Shown here in pieces: positions 51,927-63,208 of a DNA stretch of 64,000 bases. Position numbers and translations under genes: made by a program. This DNA comes from Azotosporobacter soli. GTDB lineage: Bacteria > Bacillota > Negativicutes > SG130. The notes beneath the pieces were generated by a model that was given only the letters and a program-made list of their open reading frames with translations, did not search any database and was not told the origin of the DNA. Position 1 is the stretch's first letter, and each line of letters begins with the position of its first letter. The stretch spans positions 186,001-250,000 of the forward strand of contig NZ_JAUAOA010000003.1 in the NCBI RefSeq assembly GCF_030542965.1, read 5' to 3'.

Positions 51927-52043
51927 TGCAACCAACTCCAAATATGGATTTTTTCCGATGCTGCAACGCAGGAAGTTACTTATTTCATAGTATTCTAAGC
52001 CGATTTCAATATTCCTTTAAAAATCGGCCAAGATCGTACTAAA

Positions 52044-52078
52044 TTTAAAGGGACCGTCAGTAGCGACAGTCCCTTTAC
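52044..52078 (-). terminator. Terminator of the TauE/SafE gene
   Basis: AAAGGGAC.GTC / GAC.GTCCCTTT stem, T/A-rich downstream on the minus strand, 12 bp past the stop. Confidence 0.7.
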
Positions 52079-52089
52079 CCTGTTCCCGC

Positions 52090-52941
52090 TTATTTTTTCG
52101 CTGCGCGGATCATCGTTACGCCGGTATAGATAATGACGCAAACCACGACCCACTTCAAAACCAGCAACGGCAAACTCTTGACGATATAAGCCGCGACTAA
52201 GACTCCAAACGAACCGGCCAGCGCAATCCAAAGGCTTGCTTTGCGATCGTACGCCCCGGTCTGGATGAACTTGATGCTTGCAGCCGGCTGCAAGAACGCA
52301 CAGGACGCCATCATGATCGGGAATGCGACCCGCGGGCTAAGCCCAAGCGCATAAACCAGCGCCATACAGGGCGCAAACAAACCGATGCCGATCGTCATCA
52401 ACGCGCCCAAGAAGAAATTGCCCACGGCGCCGATGACCATGCTGCTGCCCGTCAGTGCGATCGCATCGCCGCCAACCGGCATCACGCCAAGTAAGCCCGC
52501 TAAGATGATCGCCGCAACCGTCAGCAAGGCAATGCCCATGTAGAGGCGCACCTTATCAACCGGCAGGCGGGCAACAAGCCCGGCGCCAATCACAGCGCCC
52601 AGCATAGCCGCAATGATCATCACGACGAGTGTGATGGGTTCCACTTCGATGATCGTGGTAAAAATAAGCGCTTCCAAAACAACCGGTATACAGCAACTGA
52701 CGTTTAACGTTCCTGGAATAATTCGATCCGGCACTAACTTGAAAAATTTGAAGAAAGCAGTTAACTGCGCAAAACTTCCAATCCCTAGCGTGTCGAAAAA
52801 ATTAGTGATGAAGCCGATTGCGCTCAAGGTCATCGGGCTGGCTGAAGAAAACTGGCTGCGATATTTGTAGAGATCACGAAAAAAGATAAAGGAAAAACCT
52901 CCGGTCATAGCCACTAGCAGTCCGATAATAATTGATAACAC
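52090..52941 (-). CDS. TauE/SafE-family sulfite exporter-like permease
   Basis: 283-residue membrane protein with eight predicted helices in two repeats. The first repeat has 'IGFITNFFDTLGIGSFAQLTAF' (about 46-67), the second 'GAVGNFFLGALMTIGIGLFAPCMALVYALG', matching the TauE/SafE pattern. Family members export sulfite, sulfoacetate or other sulfonates. The substrate is unknown here. The start is a GTG with GGGG before it. Confidence 0.88.
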   Translation of the reverse strand: MLSIIIGLLVAMTGGFSFIFFRDLYKYRSQFSSASPMTLSAIGFITNFFDTLGIGSFAQLTAFFKFFKLVPDRIIPGTLNVSCCIPVVLEALIFTTIIEVEPITLVVMIIAAMLGAVIGAGLVARLPVDKVRLYMGIALLTVAAIILAGLLGVMPVGGDAIALTGSSMVIGAVGNFFLGALMTIGIGLFAPCMALVYALGLSPRVAFPIMMASCAFLQPAASIKFIQTGAYDRKASLWIALAGSFGVLVAAYIVKSLPLLVLKWVVVCVIIYTGVTMIRAAKK

Positions 52942-53062
52942 CTGCGTTCCCCTTTCTTTATACTAATGTACGTCGAATTATAGCATAATCCAGTAAATAT
53001 TTGTATGTTTTTTCTACGCCATCCGTCATTTTATTTTCTTTTTTCTTGCAACTATGTAAATA

Positions 53063-53108
53063 AAAAGCACCGTCTGTCGCGCAAGCGGAAAACAGACGGC
53101 GCTTTCTT
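53063..53108 (-). terminator. Terminator of the exported-protein gene
   Basis: AAAGCGCCGTCTGT / ACAGACGGTGCTTT arms followed by TTTTT on the minus strand. Confidence 0.85.
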
Positions 53109-53120
53109 TACTTGTCCCTC

Positions 53121-54050
53121 TTAGCGTTGTAAGAGATAGGCGCAAACCGTGTTGCCGGTCTTCTCATCATAAATGAGCTGTAAGGTGCAAGCCTTATAGT
53201 TGAACTCAAGCATTCCGGGTTTCTCTTTCACTACCGGACCAAAGACTTTTTTGAAACTGTCAACGCCGTCGCCCAGACGCAAACCGTTGAAACTGATTTC
53301 CTTGCCGCTGATAAAGACTTGGTTCACTTTCGCATCGCTGAACCAAATCCGGATGCCTTCTTTGACAAAATCCAAACCGCCTTCATCCGCCGCAATCGGA
53401 GATTCGGCGATGCGCGCGACGGCCGCTTCACGTGCCAGCCCCAGCAATGCATAGTAACGCGACAAGTTATGGCGAACCGTCATTGCCTTGACCTGCGCCC
53501 GTTCTTCAGCACCGCGTTCGACCAGAACCCGCTGCTTTATGACGTATTCCTTGCTGAGCGGCAACGGCGCCTGACCTGCGGCGCTATTTTTATTTTGCGT
53601 CAGATAATCGACCCGGATCACGCCATTTTCCAGCGCAAGGCGCTGCGGCACAATGCTCTCGCCTAAGAGCAGCGCATTACTGCCGCTGCGGCTTCCATCC
53701 GCCTGGCTTAGCGTAGCCGCAAGATAATAATAGACCGCTTTGCTGCCGCTGCTTTCCTGTTTCAAAAGCAACGCCGCATCGAGCGTACCGTCGCCATTCA
53801 AGTCGCCGCTCACGGGCTGAGGCTCTTCGAGCGCCGTAGTCAGCAGCCAGGACACGCCATGCGCGACCATATCCATTTCCGCTTTACCGTCAAGCAACGT
53901 GATCGACTTGCCATAAAAATCATACGTCGCATTGCGCGCGGCAACGCTTGCCTCGTTTGGCGTCAACGTCGCCTCTTCCGCCCACGCAGGACTCGCTGTG
54001 CAGCTCAAACCGATCAGCGCTGCGATCACCGCTTTCTTCATCGCCTTCAT
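53121..54050 (-). CDS. Exported protein of unknown function
   Basis: 309-residue protein with a clear signal peptide (cleavage near 'SPAWAEE', residue 23). I do not recognise the family. Near residue 95 the sequence 'SGDLNGDGTLDAALLLK' is an EF-hand/FG-GAP-like calcium loop, common in VCBS-type secreted proteins. The rest is mixed alpha/beta with many charged residues, and the C-terminal 70 residues ('GLRLGDGVDSFKKVFGP') form a repeat-like module seen in several lipoprotein-like proteins. The ATG at 54050 follows AAGGGGCG; a longer frame to 54128 is not supported. It is probably in the cell envelope. Confidence 0.65.
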   Translation of the reverse strand: MKAMKKAVIAALIGLSCTASPAWAEEATLTPNEASVAARNATYDFYGKSITLLDGKAEMDMVAHGVSWLLTTALEEPQPVSGDLNGDGTLDAALLLKQESSGSKAVYYYLAATLSQADGSRSGSNALLLGESIVPQRLALENGVIRVDYLTQNKNSAAGQAPLPLSKEYVIKQRVLVERGAEERAQVKAMTVRHNLSRYYALLGLAREAAVARIAESPIAADEGGLDFVKEGIRIWFSDAKVNQVFISGKEISFNGLRLGDGVDSFKKVFGPVVKEKPGMLEFNYKACTLQLIYDEKTGNTVCAYLLQR

Positions 54051-54137
54051 CGTAACACGCCCCTTTTCTAGCCTCGTCATCTCAAACCGTATTATTATAT
54101 TTCTGTACGCGTCGCAAAAGCCCTGCAAAAAGGCAGT

Positions 54138-55514
54138 TCAGCCTTGCGCGCCCCGTTCTTCCTCTTTTAGCAAACGCTGACGTTGCTGCACCAACAGTAA
54201 ACGCCCCAAGAGGCATAACGCGCCGAGCGCTAAGCCGATGATAACGCCCAGCCAATAGCCGTACGCGCCGTAAGCCGGTTGAAGCGCCAAGTAATGTCCG
54301 AGCGGCAGCCCGACAAACCAGTACGCCGCAATAGTCACCAGAAACGTAACATTCACATCCTTATAGCCGCGCAAAATTCCCTGCACCGGCGTTGCAACCG
54401 CATCCGAGAGTTGAAAAAACGCGGCATAAAGGAGAAAGCGCCCTGTCAATTCGATCACCGCCGGATCTTCGCTGTAAATCCGGGCGATGTGGTTGCCGTA
54501 AAACACCAACAGCACGGCGCAAATTCCGCCGACAAACACGGAAAGTCCTAAGCCCAGATAAGCATACTGCTTTGCGTCGCGAAACCGCCCCGCGCCGGTT
54601 TCGAAGCCGACCGCAATCGTCAGCGCCATCGCGACGCTAAGCGGCAACATATAGATCAGCGAAGCAAAATTGATCGCCGCCTGATGCGCCGCGATCGTCA
54701 ACGTGTTAAAGCGGCTCATCAAGAGTGCGATCGCGGCAAAAATGCTCGTCTCGCAAAAAATGGCAATGCCGATCGGTATGCCGATCCGCGTGATCTCCCG
54801 CCAGATCTTCGCATCAAGGCGATAAAAGCGCTGCAGCACGCCATACGAACGAAACGGTTCTAGGCGCTGCACCACCCAGACGAACATCAGCAAGATGAAC
54901 CAGTACGTAATGACCGACGCATAGCCCGCGCCTACGCCGCCCAAACGCGGCATGCCGCATTTGCCGAAAACCAGAAGATAGTTCAGCAGCAGGTTGAGCG
55001 GCAGCGCCGCCAGACTGATCCGCATCGTGATTTTCGTGTAGCCGAGTGTATCAACGAAGCTGCGAAAAATAGTCGAGAGAAATAACGGCGCGACGCCATA
55101 GGCGATGGCGCCGAGAAACGCCTGCGCAATCCGCCGGACTTCCGGCTGCAGCGCCATCCGATCGAGCAGCGCCGGTACGGCAAAATAGCCAACGAGCAGA
55201 ACCAGCGCCGAAACAGCCAGCGCCAGATACACGCCCTGAATGATCTTGAACGAAATACTGCCTTTTTCCCGCGCACCGAGCAGCTGCGCAATGATCGGCA
55301 CCAACGCAATCAGGATTCCGTTCAGGCCGGTAAATACAGCCATCCATATGTTCGCGCCAATCGCGACGCCTGCAAGATCGTCCGCTCCGGCATGGCCGGA
55401 CATGATTGCCGCAAACAGGGCGATGGCAAAGAGCGCAACCTGGGTTACAAAGATCGGCAGCATCACGTCGCGCAACTGCCGGTATTTTTCTTTTAAAGAC
55501 CACGTCTGTTTCAT
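54138..55514 (-). CDS. MATE-family efflux transporter
   Basis: 458-residue, 12-helix cation/drug antiporter built of two six-helix bundles. 'VTQVALFAIALFAAIMSGHAG' (about 20-40), 'GLNGILIALVPIIAQLLGA' (about 64-82) and, in the second half, 'HQAAINFASLIYMLPLSVAMA' with 'FETGAGRF' are the MatE repeats. AGGAAAAAG precedes the ATG, 19 bp after the MFS gene ends, so both transporters are probably one operon. Substrates are unknown. Confidence 0.9.
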   Translation of the reverse strand: MKQTWSLKEKYRQLRDVMLPIFVTQVALFAIALFAAIMSGHAGADDLAGVAIGANIWMAVFTGLNGILIALVPIIAQLLGAREKGSISFKIIQGVYLALAVSALVLLVGYFAVPALLDRMALQPEVRRIAQAFLGAIAYGVAPLFLSTIFRSFVDTLGYTKITMRISLAALPLNLLLNYLLVFGKCGMPRLGGVGAGYASVITYWFILLMFVWVVQRLEPFRSYGVLQRFYRLDAKIWREITRIGIPIGIAIFCETSIFAAIALLMSRFNTLTIAAHQAAINFASLIYMLPLSVAMALTIAVGFETGAGRFRDAKQYAYLGLGLSVFVGGICAVLLVFYGNHIARIYSEDPAVIELTGRFLLYAAFFQLSDAVATPVQGILRGYKDVNVTFLVTIAAYWFVGLPLGHYLALQPAYGAYGYWLGVIIGLALGALCLLGRLLLVQQRQRLLKEEERGAQG

Positions 55515-55533
55515 TCTTTTTCCTCTTTCTCCA

Positions 55534-56691
55534 TCACTCAGACAGTTTGCTGGTCAAGCGGGTGATTTTCTTTTCCAGCCAAATTCCGTATACAGTTCCA
55601 TAAAGCAGCGTATAGACGCCCGCCAGGAAAAACACGCCCGGATAACCGGTAAAAACAGCGGCAAAGCCAAAACCTGCCGAGCCTAAGATAAAACCCAGGT
55701 CCGCCGCCGTGGCAAAAAAGCCGAACGCGGTTCCGCGATTCACAGGATCGGTGCTCGCGGTCACGATCGTCCCCATCACCGGAAATGCCATGCCAAGCGC
55801 GCCGCCCATCAGCACGCCGCAAAAGCTGAGCAGAGGCCAGGAATTCGTCACACTCGTCAGACACATCATCAGTCCCATCAAAATCACCGCGACTAGCGTC
55901 AAGCGTTCCGGCGACGCCAAGCGCGTTATTTGGCGCAAAAAGAGACGCGTTATGATCACGCTCAGCGCATAGGCAGCAAAAAACGGCGTCGCATCCGCAA
56001 TGCCCCGTCCCAGCATCATGAGCGGCAGAAACGTTAGTGCGCCGCCAAAGCAAAGACTGGTCGACAGGAGACTGAGCGTCGGCAGATAGACGCCGGGGTG
56101 AACGATAATCTCCCGAATCGGTCGTGTTTCTGAAGCCGTCATCTTCACCCGGATCGCCGGTCGCTTCGGAAATAAGAAAAGCGCAGCCAGGGCCAAAGCG
56201 CCGCCGACCTTAATGACTAACGACATGCCGCCCAAGAGATAAATCGGACTGGCCGCAGCCATCGCCAGACTGGCACCGAGCATGCCGAGCAGGCTATACC
56301 AGGCAAAGACCTCCGTCGTATGAATTTCCTCGAACATCAGGGTCGCCATCGTCAGCGCCGCGCCGCTGTAGCAGGCCAAGCCAATCCCTTGCACCAACGC
56401 ACAGAACATGGCCAGCGGCAGTGTCTTCGCGAGCGAATAACCGCCCACCGCAAGCAGCGTCAGGCATAAGCCGATAGCAACCAGCGGCGACGTGCCAAAG
56501 CGGTCGACCGCCTTGCCCGCCACGACGCGCAGCAACAGGCCGCCGCTTGAAACCGAACCGACGACTAGCCCCACTTCAAAGCCGCTGAACGCAAGGCTGT
56601 CATAATAACGCGGCAAAACCGGCATAAAGATATCCAGACTGGCCCAATAACAAAAATTGGTCAGAATCAGCCGGATGAATTGGCGATTCAT
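55534..56691 (-). CDS. MFS transporter
   Basis: 385-residue major facilitator protein with 12 hydrophobic segments. The loop 2-3 motif appears as 'GKAVDRFGTSPL' (about 68-79; related to GxLaDrxGrrkx). 'MPVLPRYYDSLAFSGFEVGLV' near the N-terminus is typical of drug/sugar MFS exporters. An upstream GTG at 56718 would add nine residues; neither start has a strong ribosome site. The MATE gene follows after 19 bp. Confidence 0.88.
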   Translation of the reverse strand: MNRQFIRLILTNFCYWASLDIFMPVLPRYYDSLAFSGFEVGLVVGSVSSGGLLLRVVAGKAVDRFGTSPLVAIGLCLTLLAVGGYSLAKTLPLAMFCALVQGIGLACYSGAALTMATLMFEEIHTTEVFAWYSLLGMLGASLAMAAASPIYLLGGMSLVIKVGGALALAALFLFPKRPAIRVKMTASETRPIREIIVHPGVYLPTLSLLSTSLCFGGALTFLPLMMLGRGIADATPFFAAYALSVIITRLFLRQITRLASPERLTLVAVILMGLMMCLTSVTNSWPLLSFCGVLMGGALGMAFPVMGTIVTASTDPVNRGTAFGFFATAADLGFILGSAGFGFAAVFTGYPGVFFLAGVYTLLYGTVYGIWLEKKITRLTSKLSE

Positions 56692-56762
56692 GATTTCACT
56701 TTTCACTGTCTTATCCACTCCATCTTTTCGTTGCAGCCTTCTGCCGCAACAACGACAAAACG

Positions 56763-56798
56763 GGCTTATGCACCGCCGGTAAGGCTACGCATAAGCCA
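56763..56798 (-). terminator. Terminator of tkt
   Basis: GGCTTATGC / GCATAAGCC stem followed by CGTTTTG on the minus strand, 36 bp past the stop. The T run is short. Confidence 0.6.
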
Positions 56799-56833
56799 TC
56801 CATGCAACATCATAACTCCACTTACGCTTTCTT

Positions 56834-58855
56834 TCAGCGGTTCTCGGCCAGCAGCTGTTTCATCCGTTCCACTACATTCTTCACGTTGAAGCCATAGCGG
56901 CGGATCAATTCTTCGCCCGGCGCGGATGCGCCGAACGCATCGATCGCCAAGACCCGGCCACGTTCGCCGACGTAGCGTTCCCAGCCCATGCTCGCCCCCA
57001 TCTCCAGTGCGAGGCGCGCGGAAATTTGCGGCAGCAATACGCTGTCCTTGTATTCGCGCCCCTGCTTTTCAAAAAGACTCCAGCAAGGAAAACTGATTAC
57101 CGAGACATAGATATGTTCCTCCGCCAGCTTGGCCTGCGCCTCGAGCGCCAGAGCGACTTCCGAGCCGCTGGCCAGAATGAGGCCGCGCAGCGAACCGCCT
57201 TTGCCCGGCGAAAGGACATAAGCGCCGCGCACCACGCCTTCTTTGGCCAATTTATCGGTCGCAGGCAAGACCGGCAAATCCTGACGCGACAAGACCAAAG
57301 CCGTCGGCGTCGCACTCGCTTGCAGCGCAATCCGCCAGGCTGCCGCGGTCTCATTCGCATCCGCCGGACGGATCACATGCAGATTCGGCATCGCCCTAAG
57401 CGAAGCCAACTGCTCGATCGGCTCATGCGTCGGACCGTCCTCGCCTACCGCGATGCTGTCATGCGTAAAAACGTACGTCACCGGCAACTTCATCAGTGCC
57501 GCTAGGCGGATCGCCGGTCGCAGGTAGTCGGCAAACACGAAGAACGTCGCACCGAACACGCTCAGCCCGCCATGCAACGCCGCACCGTTAAGCGCCGCCC
57601 CCATGGCAAACTCCCTTACGCCGAACCAGATGTTGCGTCCCGTCGGCTGCAGCGCGGAAAAATCGCCGCCGCCTTTGATCGTTGTCTTATTCGATCCGGC
57701 TAGGTCCGCCGAACCGCCGAAAAAGCAGGGCAGCACCTGCGCCAGCGCATTGATGATTTCGCCTGAGGCCGAGCGGGTCGCCAAACTGGCGCCTTTCGCA
57801 AAGACAGGCAACGCCGCCTGCCAATTCTCCGGCAGCTTGCCGCTCATCGCCTGCGCAAGCACACTGCCCAGTTCCGGATATGCGGCATGATAGCGCACTA
57901 AGAGCGCTCGCCATTCTTCCTCAGCCTGGCAGCCGCGCTCCTTCACCGCCGTTTCAAAATGTTCATAGATTCCCGCCGGCACGGTAAAAGGCTGTGTTTC
58001 CTGCCAAGCGTACGCCTGCTTCGCACCTGCCGCCTCATCCTTTCCGAGCGGCGAACCGTGCGCCGCAGAAGTTCCCGCCTTCTTCGGCGCGCCGTAACCA
58101 ATCACGGTCTTCACTTCGATCAGACTCGGCCTGGCGTCCTCTTCTTCGGCCGACGCCAGCGCCGCATCAATGGCAGCCAAATCATTGCCGTCTTCAACCC
58201 GCAACACTTGCCAGCCATAGGCGGCAAAACGCTGCGCCACATTTTCCGAAAACGATTTAGCCAAATCGCCGTCAAGCGAAATATCATTCGAATCATATAG
58301 CACAATCAGGCGGCCCAATTTCAAATGCCCCGCCAGCGAGGCCGCTTCGGCCGCAACGCCTTCCATCAGGTCGCCGTCGCCGCAAAGGCTGTATGTCCGG
58401 TGTTCAATGACCGGATAGCCGTCGCGATTGAACCGCGCGGCCAAATGACGCTCCGCCATCGCCATGCCGACAGCCATCGCGATGCCCTGGCCCAGCGGCC
58501 CGGTGGTGGCATCGACGCCTTTGGTGTGGCCGTATTCCGGATGCCCCGGCGTCCGGCTCTGCCACTGCCGAAATTGCTTCAAGTCTTCCATGCTAAGCTC
58601 ATAACCGGACAGATGCAGCAATGCATAAAGCAGCATCGAGCCATGGCCTGCCGATAAGACGAACCGGTCACGATTGAACCAGTTCGGATTCGTCGGATTA
58701 TGCTTCATATGGCGGGTCCAGAGCTGATACGCCATCGGGGCAGCACCCAGCGGCATGCCGGGATGTCCTGATTCAGCCTGTTCAATGGCATCAATCGCCA
58801 ATGTCCGAATTGTATTAACGGCAATTTGCGCCACAGATTGTTCGCGCTTTTCCAT
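56834..58855 (-). CDS. tkt: Transketolase
   Basis: 673-residue TPP enzyme of the pentose phosphate pathway. The PP domain has '[14 protein letters not shown]' (about 30-43), '[21 protein letters not shown]' (about 113-133), and the TPP motif '[13 protein letters not shown]...N' (Asp/Asn metal ligands, about 155-185). The Pyr domain has '[20 protein letters not shown]' with the conserved Glu and '[18 protein letters not shown]' (about 465-482). Length is standard. GGGAGG precedes the ATG. Together with xylB it supports pentose use; it also supplies erythrose-4-phosphate for aromatic amino acids. Confidence 0.95.
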   Translation of the reverse strand: MEKREQSVAQIAVNTIRTLAIDAIEQAESGHPGMPLGAAPMAYQLWTRHMKHNPTNPNWFNRDRFVLSAGHGSMLLYALLHLSGYELSMEDLKQFRQWQSRTPGHPEYGHTKGVDATTGPLGQGIAMAVGMAMAERHLAARFNRDGYPVIEHRTYSLCGDGDLMEGVAAEAASLAGHLKLGRLIVLYDSNDISLDGDLAKSFSENVAQRFAAYGWQVLRVEDGNDLAAIDAALASAEEEDARPSLIEVKTVIGYGAPKKAGTSAAHGSPLGKDEAAGAKQAYAWQETQPFTVPAGIYEHFETAVKERGCQAEEEWRALLVRYHAAYPELGSVLAQAMSGKLPENWQAALPVFAKGASLATRSASGEIINALAQVLPCFFGGSADLAGSNKTTIKGGGDFSALQPTGRNIWFGVREFAMGAALNGAALHGGLSVFGATFFVFADYLRPAIRLAALMKLPVTYVFTHDSIAVGEDGPTHEPIEQLASLRAMPNLHVIRPADANETAAAWRIALQASATPTALVLSRQDLPVLPATDKLAKEGVVRGAYVLSPGKGGSLRGLILASGSEVALALEAQAKLAEEHIYVSVISFPCWSLFEKQGREYKDSVLLPQISARLALEMGASMGWERYVGERGRVLAIDAFGASAPGEELIRRYGFNVKNVVERMKQLLAENR

Positions 58856-58948
58856 CGTACCGCCTCCCTTTTCCTGCTTGCTTTCTCTTGCAACTCTTTC
58901 GCCAAGTGGAAAGAAAATCCCTTTTTGCCGTTTGCGCTGCGCCTTCCT

Positions 58949-59827
58949 TTACGCCGCCTTTTTCGCTCTCGCCGTCCCTAGCTGCAGCAATACGATGCCG
59001 AGCAAAATCAGACTGCCGCCCGACAATTGCGGCAGACTGAGTCGGTCGCCAAGCAGCAGCGCCGAAAGGAGCACCGTGATGACCGGTTCGATCATGCTGA
59101 TAATCGAAGCATTTGCAGGTCCCACCCGGTTCATGCCGAGCAGAAAGCCAAGCACGCCGACCACTGTGCCAAAAAACGCGATCCCTGCCAGCGCCAGCCA
59201 ACCGGAAAGCGGCAGCTCAAAGGCCAAACTGTCGCTTAGCAGGCCGCCGAGTGCGCAGAGCAGCGCCGCGGCGCCGCAAACATAGGTCGCGGCCACCAAG
59301 GCTGGAATCTCTTTTAACAAACGGTTGCTAAAGACAATATAGGCCGCATACACCAAAGCCGACGCCAAGCCCAACGCGATGCCGAGACCGCTGAGTTGTT
59401 GAAAGGAAATCCCCAGCACAAAACCCAGACCGATAAAACAGATCAGCAGCGACAGCGCCTTTTGACGCTGCATTTTTTCATCACCTAAAGCAGCCGCAAT
59501 CAGCGTCACTAAAGCCGGATATGCATAAAGCAGCAGCGCGCCGATCGAAGCCGATACATGACGCAGCGATGCCGCGAACAAGATCGCCATCAGTCCATAG
59601 CCAAACGCGCCAAGCACGAGCAGGTGGCGCAACCTTTTCCCCGGCAGGCGCAGCGTCATTTTGCGCCAAGCGGCAGCCGCCGCCAGCAGCAACGCTGCCA
59701 ACGAGAAGCGCACCGTCAAAATCGTAAACGTCGACGCTCCGGCCTCATACGCATATTTGATAAAAATAGCCACCGTCGCAAAACCGGCTGCCGAGGCCAG
59801 CACAGCCAACACTCCCGTCCATCGCAT
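58949..59827 (-). CDS. EamA/DMT-family transporter
   Basis: 292-residue membrane protein with ten hydrophobic helices in two EamA repeats ('LASAAGFATVAIFIKYA' at the start; 'GLASALVYAAYIVFSNRLL' opening the second). Many relatives export amino acids or metabolites. It starts 20 bp after the TyrR-like regulator gene on the same strand, so it is probably in that operon, which makes an aromatic amino acid or a breakdown product a reasonable but unproven substrate. GGAGG precedes the ATG. Confidence 0.88.
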   Translation of the reverse strand: MRWTGVLAVLASAAGFATVAIFIKYAYEAGASTFTILTVRFSLAALLLAAAAAWRKMTLRLPGKRLRHLLVLGAFGYGLMAILFAASLRHVSASIGALLLYAYPALVTLIAAALGDEKMQRQKALSLLICFIGLGFVLGISFQQLSGLGIALGLASALVYAAYIVFSNRLLKEIPALVAATYVCGAAALLCALGGLLSDSLAFELPLSGWLALAGIAFFGTVVGVLGFLLGMNRVGPANASIISMIEPVITVLLSALLLGDRLSLPQLSGGSLILLGIVLLQLGTARAKKAA

Positions 59828-59847
59828 CTTCTCGCCTCCGTCCCTCT

Positions 59848-61407
59848 TTAGCCCGCCGGCTCATTCATCATGCCATATTTGCGCATTTTCTTCAGCACCG
59901 CAGTATGCGACAAACCAAGAACCGCGCCGACGCGGCGGGAAGAACGGAATTTTTTCAGCGTCTCTTGCAGGATCACTTTTTCCAATTCCGCCAGTCGTTC
60001 TTCCAACGTTTGATAAGTCGCAAACTGAACCTGGCTGATTTCGCCAACACGTCCTTCCGACTTACCCAACAGGATATGTTCACTCTGAACCTGATTGCCG
60101 TCCACCAAATTCACAGCCCGTTCGATGATATTTTCAAGTTCCCGCACATTGCCTGGCCAAGCGTAATCGCGCAGTCTCTCGAGCGCATCCGGCGAAAAGC
60201 CGGATACCGGCCGACGCAGCTTTTCGGCAAAGCGACGGAGAAACAAACCGGCCAGCAGTTCGATATCCTCCGGTCGCTCACGCAGCGGCGGCAGAAAAAG
60301 CGGAATGACGTTCAAACGATAATACAAATCTTCGCGGAACAGATTGCCGCTCACCATCTCTTCTAAATTACGGTTTGTCGCCGCAATGATGCGCACATCG
60401 AGCAATGTCTCCCGCGCGCTGCCCAGACGGCGCACTCGCCGTTCCTGCAGTACGCGGAGCAGTTTTGCCTGTAAATGCGCGGACACTTCACCGATCTCAT
60501 CAAGAAACAGCGTGCCGCCGTTCGCCATCTCAAAAAGCCCCGGCTTGCCCCCTTTCGTCGCACCGGTAAACGCCCCTTCTTCATAACCGAACAATTCGCT
60601 TTCCAGCAGCGTATCCGGTATGGCCGCGCAATTAATCGGCACGAACTGCATCTTGGCGCGCGGCGATGCACTGTGCAGCGCGCGGGCAAACAATTCCTTG
60701 CCGGTTCCGGTCTCGCCCCGGATTAAAATCGTCGATTCGCTGTCGGCATAACGCTTGGCCTGAAAAAGCACACGTTCCATCGTCTTACTGACGAAATCGA
60801 TATCTTCAAAAGTGACCGGAAGACCCGCCGTCATTTTTTTTACCAAATCTCTCACATCACGGTTATCGCGGATCACGACAACCACGCCGACGACTTCACG
60901 ACTGCTGTCTCTAAGCGGAATCGTGCTCACCATGCAGTAGCTGGCCGTACATTCGACGTACACTTCGCGGTTTCGATACGGAGCGCCGCTTCGCAGAGTC
61001 TCTTTCACGAGCAGACTACGAGCCAGTTCCGTCTGCACCGGCGCACCGAGTACTTCCTCGAGTTGTAGACAGAGCATGCGCGCCGCCGCCGGATTACACT
61101 GCGTCACAACACCCTTTGCATTAATCGCGACAATCCCATCCTGAACCGATGTCAACACGGCATCGAGCTGTTCCGCACGTTCCTTGGAAGGCATAAAAAA
61201 AGTCCGCTCCACGCGATGGATGCCCTCCACGGCTGCCAATGCCTGCAGCAGTTCCTCGCAGCGCCTCTGTTCCACCGTCTGGCACTCGAGAAAAACCGCG
61301 CCCTGCTCCACTTCGATCGCAACAATGTTTATATCCCGTTCAGCCAGCAGCTGCGTCACTTCATACACGAGGCCGACCCGATCCATACAAGGCATGCGCA
61401 AACGCAT
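59848..61407 (-). CDS. tyrR: TyrR-like sigma-54-dependent activator
   Basis: 519-residue regulator: ACT domain (about 1-75, ligand-binding), PAS domain (about 80-190), AAA+ domain with Walker A GETGTGKE (231-238), GAFTGA loop (278-283) and Walker B 'LFLDEIGEV' (about 300-308), and a C-terminal TyrR-type HTH ('LGLSHTAVLKKMRKYG'). E. coli TyrR lacks a full GAFTGA loop and works with sigma-70; this one keeps it and should act with sigma-54. GGGAGGTG precedes the ATG at 61407. It lies directly downstream of tpl and upstream of the EamA transporter gene. The ligand is probably an aromatic amino acid. Confidence 0.88.
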   Translation of the reverse strand: MRLRMPCMDRVGLVYEVTQLLAERDINIVAIEVEQGAVFLECQTVEQRRCEELLQALAAVEGIHRVERTFFMPSKERAEQLDAVLTSVQDGIVAINAKGVVTQCNPAAARMLCLQLEEVLGAPVQTELARSLLVKETLRSGAPYRNREVYVECTASYCMVSTIPLRDSSREVVGVVVVIRDNRDVRDLVKKMTAGLPVTFEDIDFVSKTMERVLFQAKRYADSESTILIRGETGTGKELFARALHSASPRAKMQFVPINCAAIPDTLLESELFGYEEGAFTGATKGGKPGLFEMANGGTLFLDEIGEVSAHLQAKLLRVLQERRVRRLGSARETLLDVRIIAATNRNLEEMVSGNLFREDLYYRLNVIPLFLPPLRERPEDIELLAGLFLRRFAEKLRRPVSGFSPDALERLRDYAWPGNVRELENIIERAVNLVDGNQVQSEHILLGKSEGRVGEISQVQFATYQTLEERLAELEKVILQETLKKFRSSRRVGAVLGLSHTAVLKKMRKYGMMNEPAG

Positions 61408-61572
61408 TTTGCCACCTCCCAGCCGAACTTCATTCAAATTCTTTCCCCTCCATAGTAGCAAATTTTCTCACATTTCACAAATCTCTCAATCCAGCCTGAG
61501 CGGCAGACGCTTCGTGCCAGCAAAGCAAACGCTTACGCATTGTCAGCTTTTCAACTTCTTTCGCCAGAGTAA

Positions 61573-61612
61573 AAAGCCGGAAAAAGTGTTGTCGCACTTT
61601 TTCCGGCTTTTA
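61573..61612 (-). terminator. Terminator of tpl
   Basis: AAAGCCGGAAAAAGTG / CACTTTTTCCGGCTTT arms (16 bp) followed by Ts on the minus strand, between tpl and the regulator gene. Confidence 0.85.
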
Positions 61613-61625
61613 TTATGAATTTGTC

Positions 61626-63005
<1,380 letters not shown>

Positions 63006-63072
63006 TTATTCCTCCTTGCGCTAATTACGGCAACGATCCAAATTTCCCGATCGTATTCCTGTCGTACAGTAG

Positions 63073-63089
63073 AGCAAAAACGATGCCAA
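63073..63089 (-). promoter_or_regulatory. Sigma-54 (-24/-12) promoter of tpl
   Basis: TTGGCATCGTTTTTGCT on the minus strand; GG and GC are at the required spacing and 15 of 17 bases fit the consensus TTGGCACGNTTTTTGCW. The start point would be about 60 bases before the ATG. Confidence 0.8.
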
Positions 63090-63140
63090 GCGTGCCAAGG
63101 CGTTCCTTTCTTTGCTCACGCTTCTTTTTCGGAATCTCAA

Positions 63141-63177
63141 GTTTCCACTTTAGTTTCCTCTGTTGCTTTTGGTTTCC
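63141..63177. repeat. Three GTTTCC direct repeats upstream of the tpl promoter
   Basis: GTTTCC at 63141-63146, 63153-63158 and 63172-63177, that is 50-100 bp upstream of the sigma-54 element, where activator binding sites are expected. They do not match the E. coli TyrR box. Confidence 0.35.
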
Positions 63178-63208
63178 GATTTCAAACGACTCTTGCAGCA
63201 TACAATTA

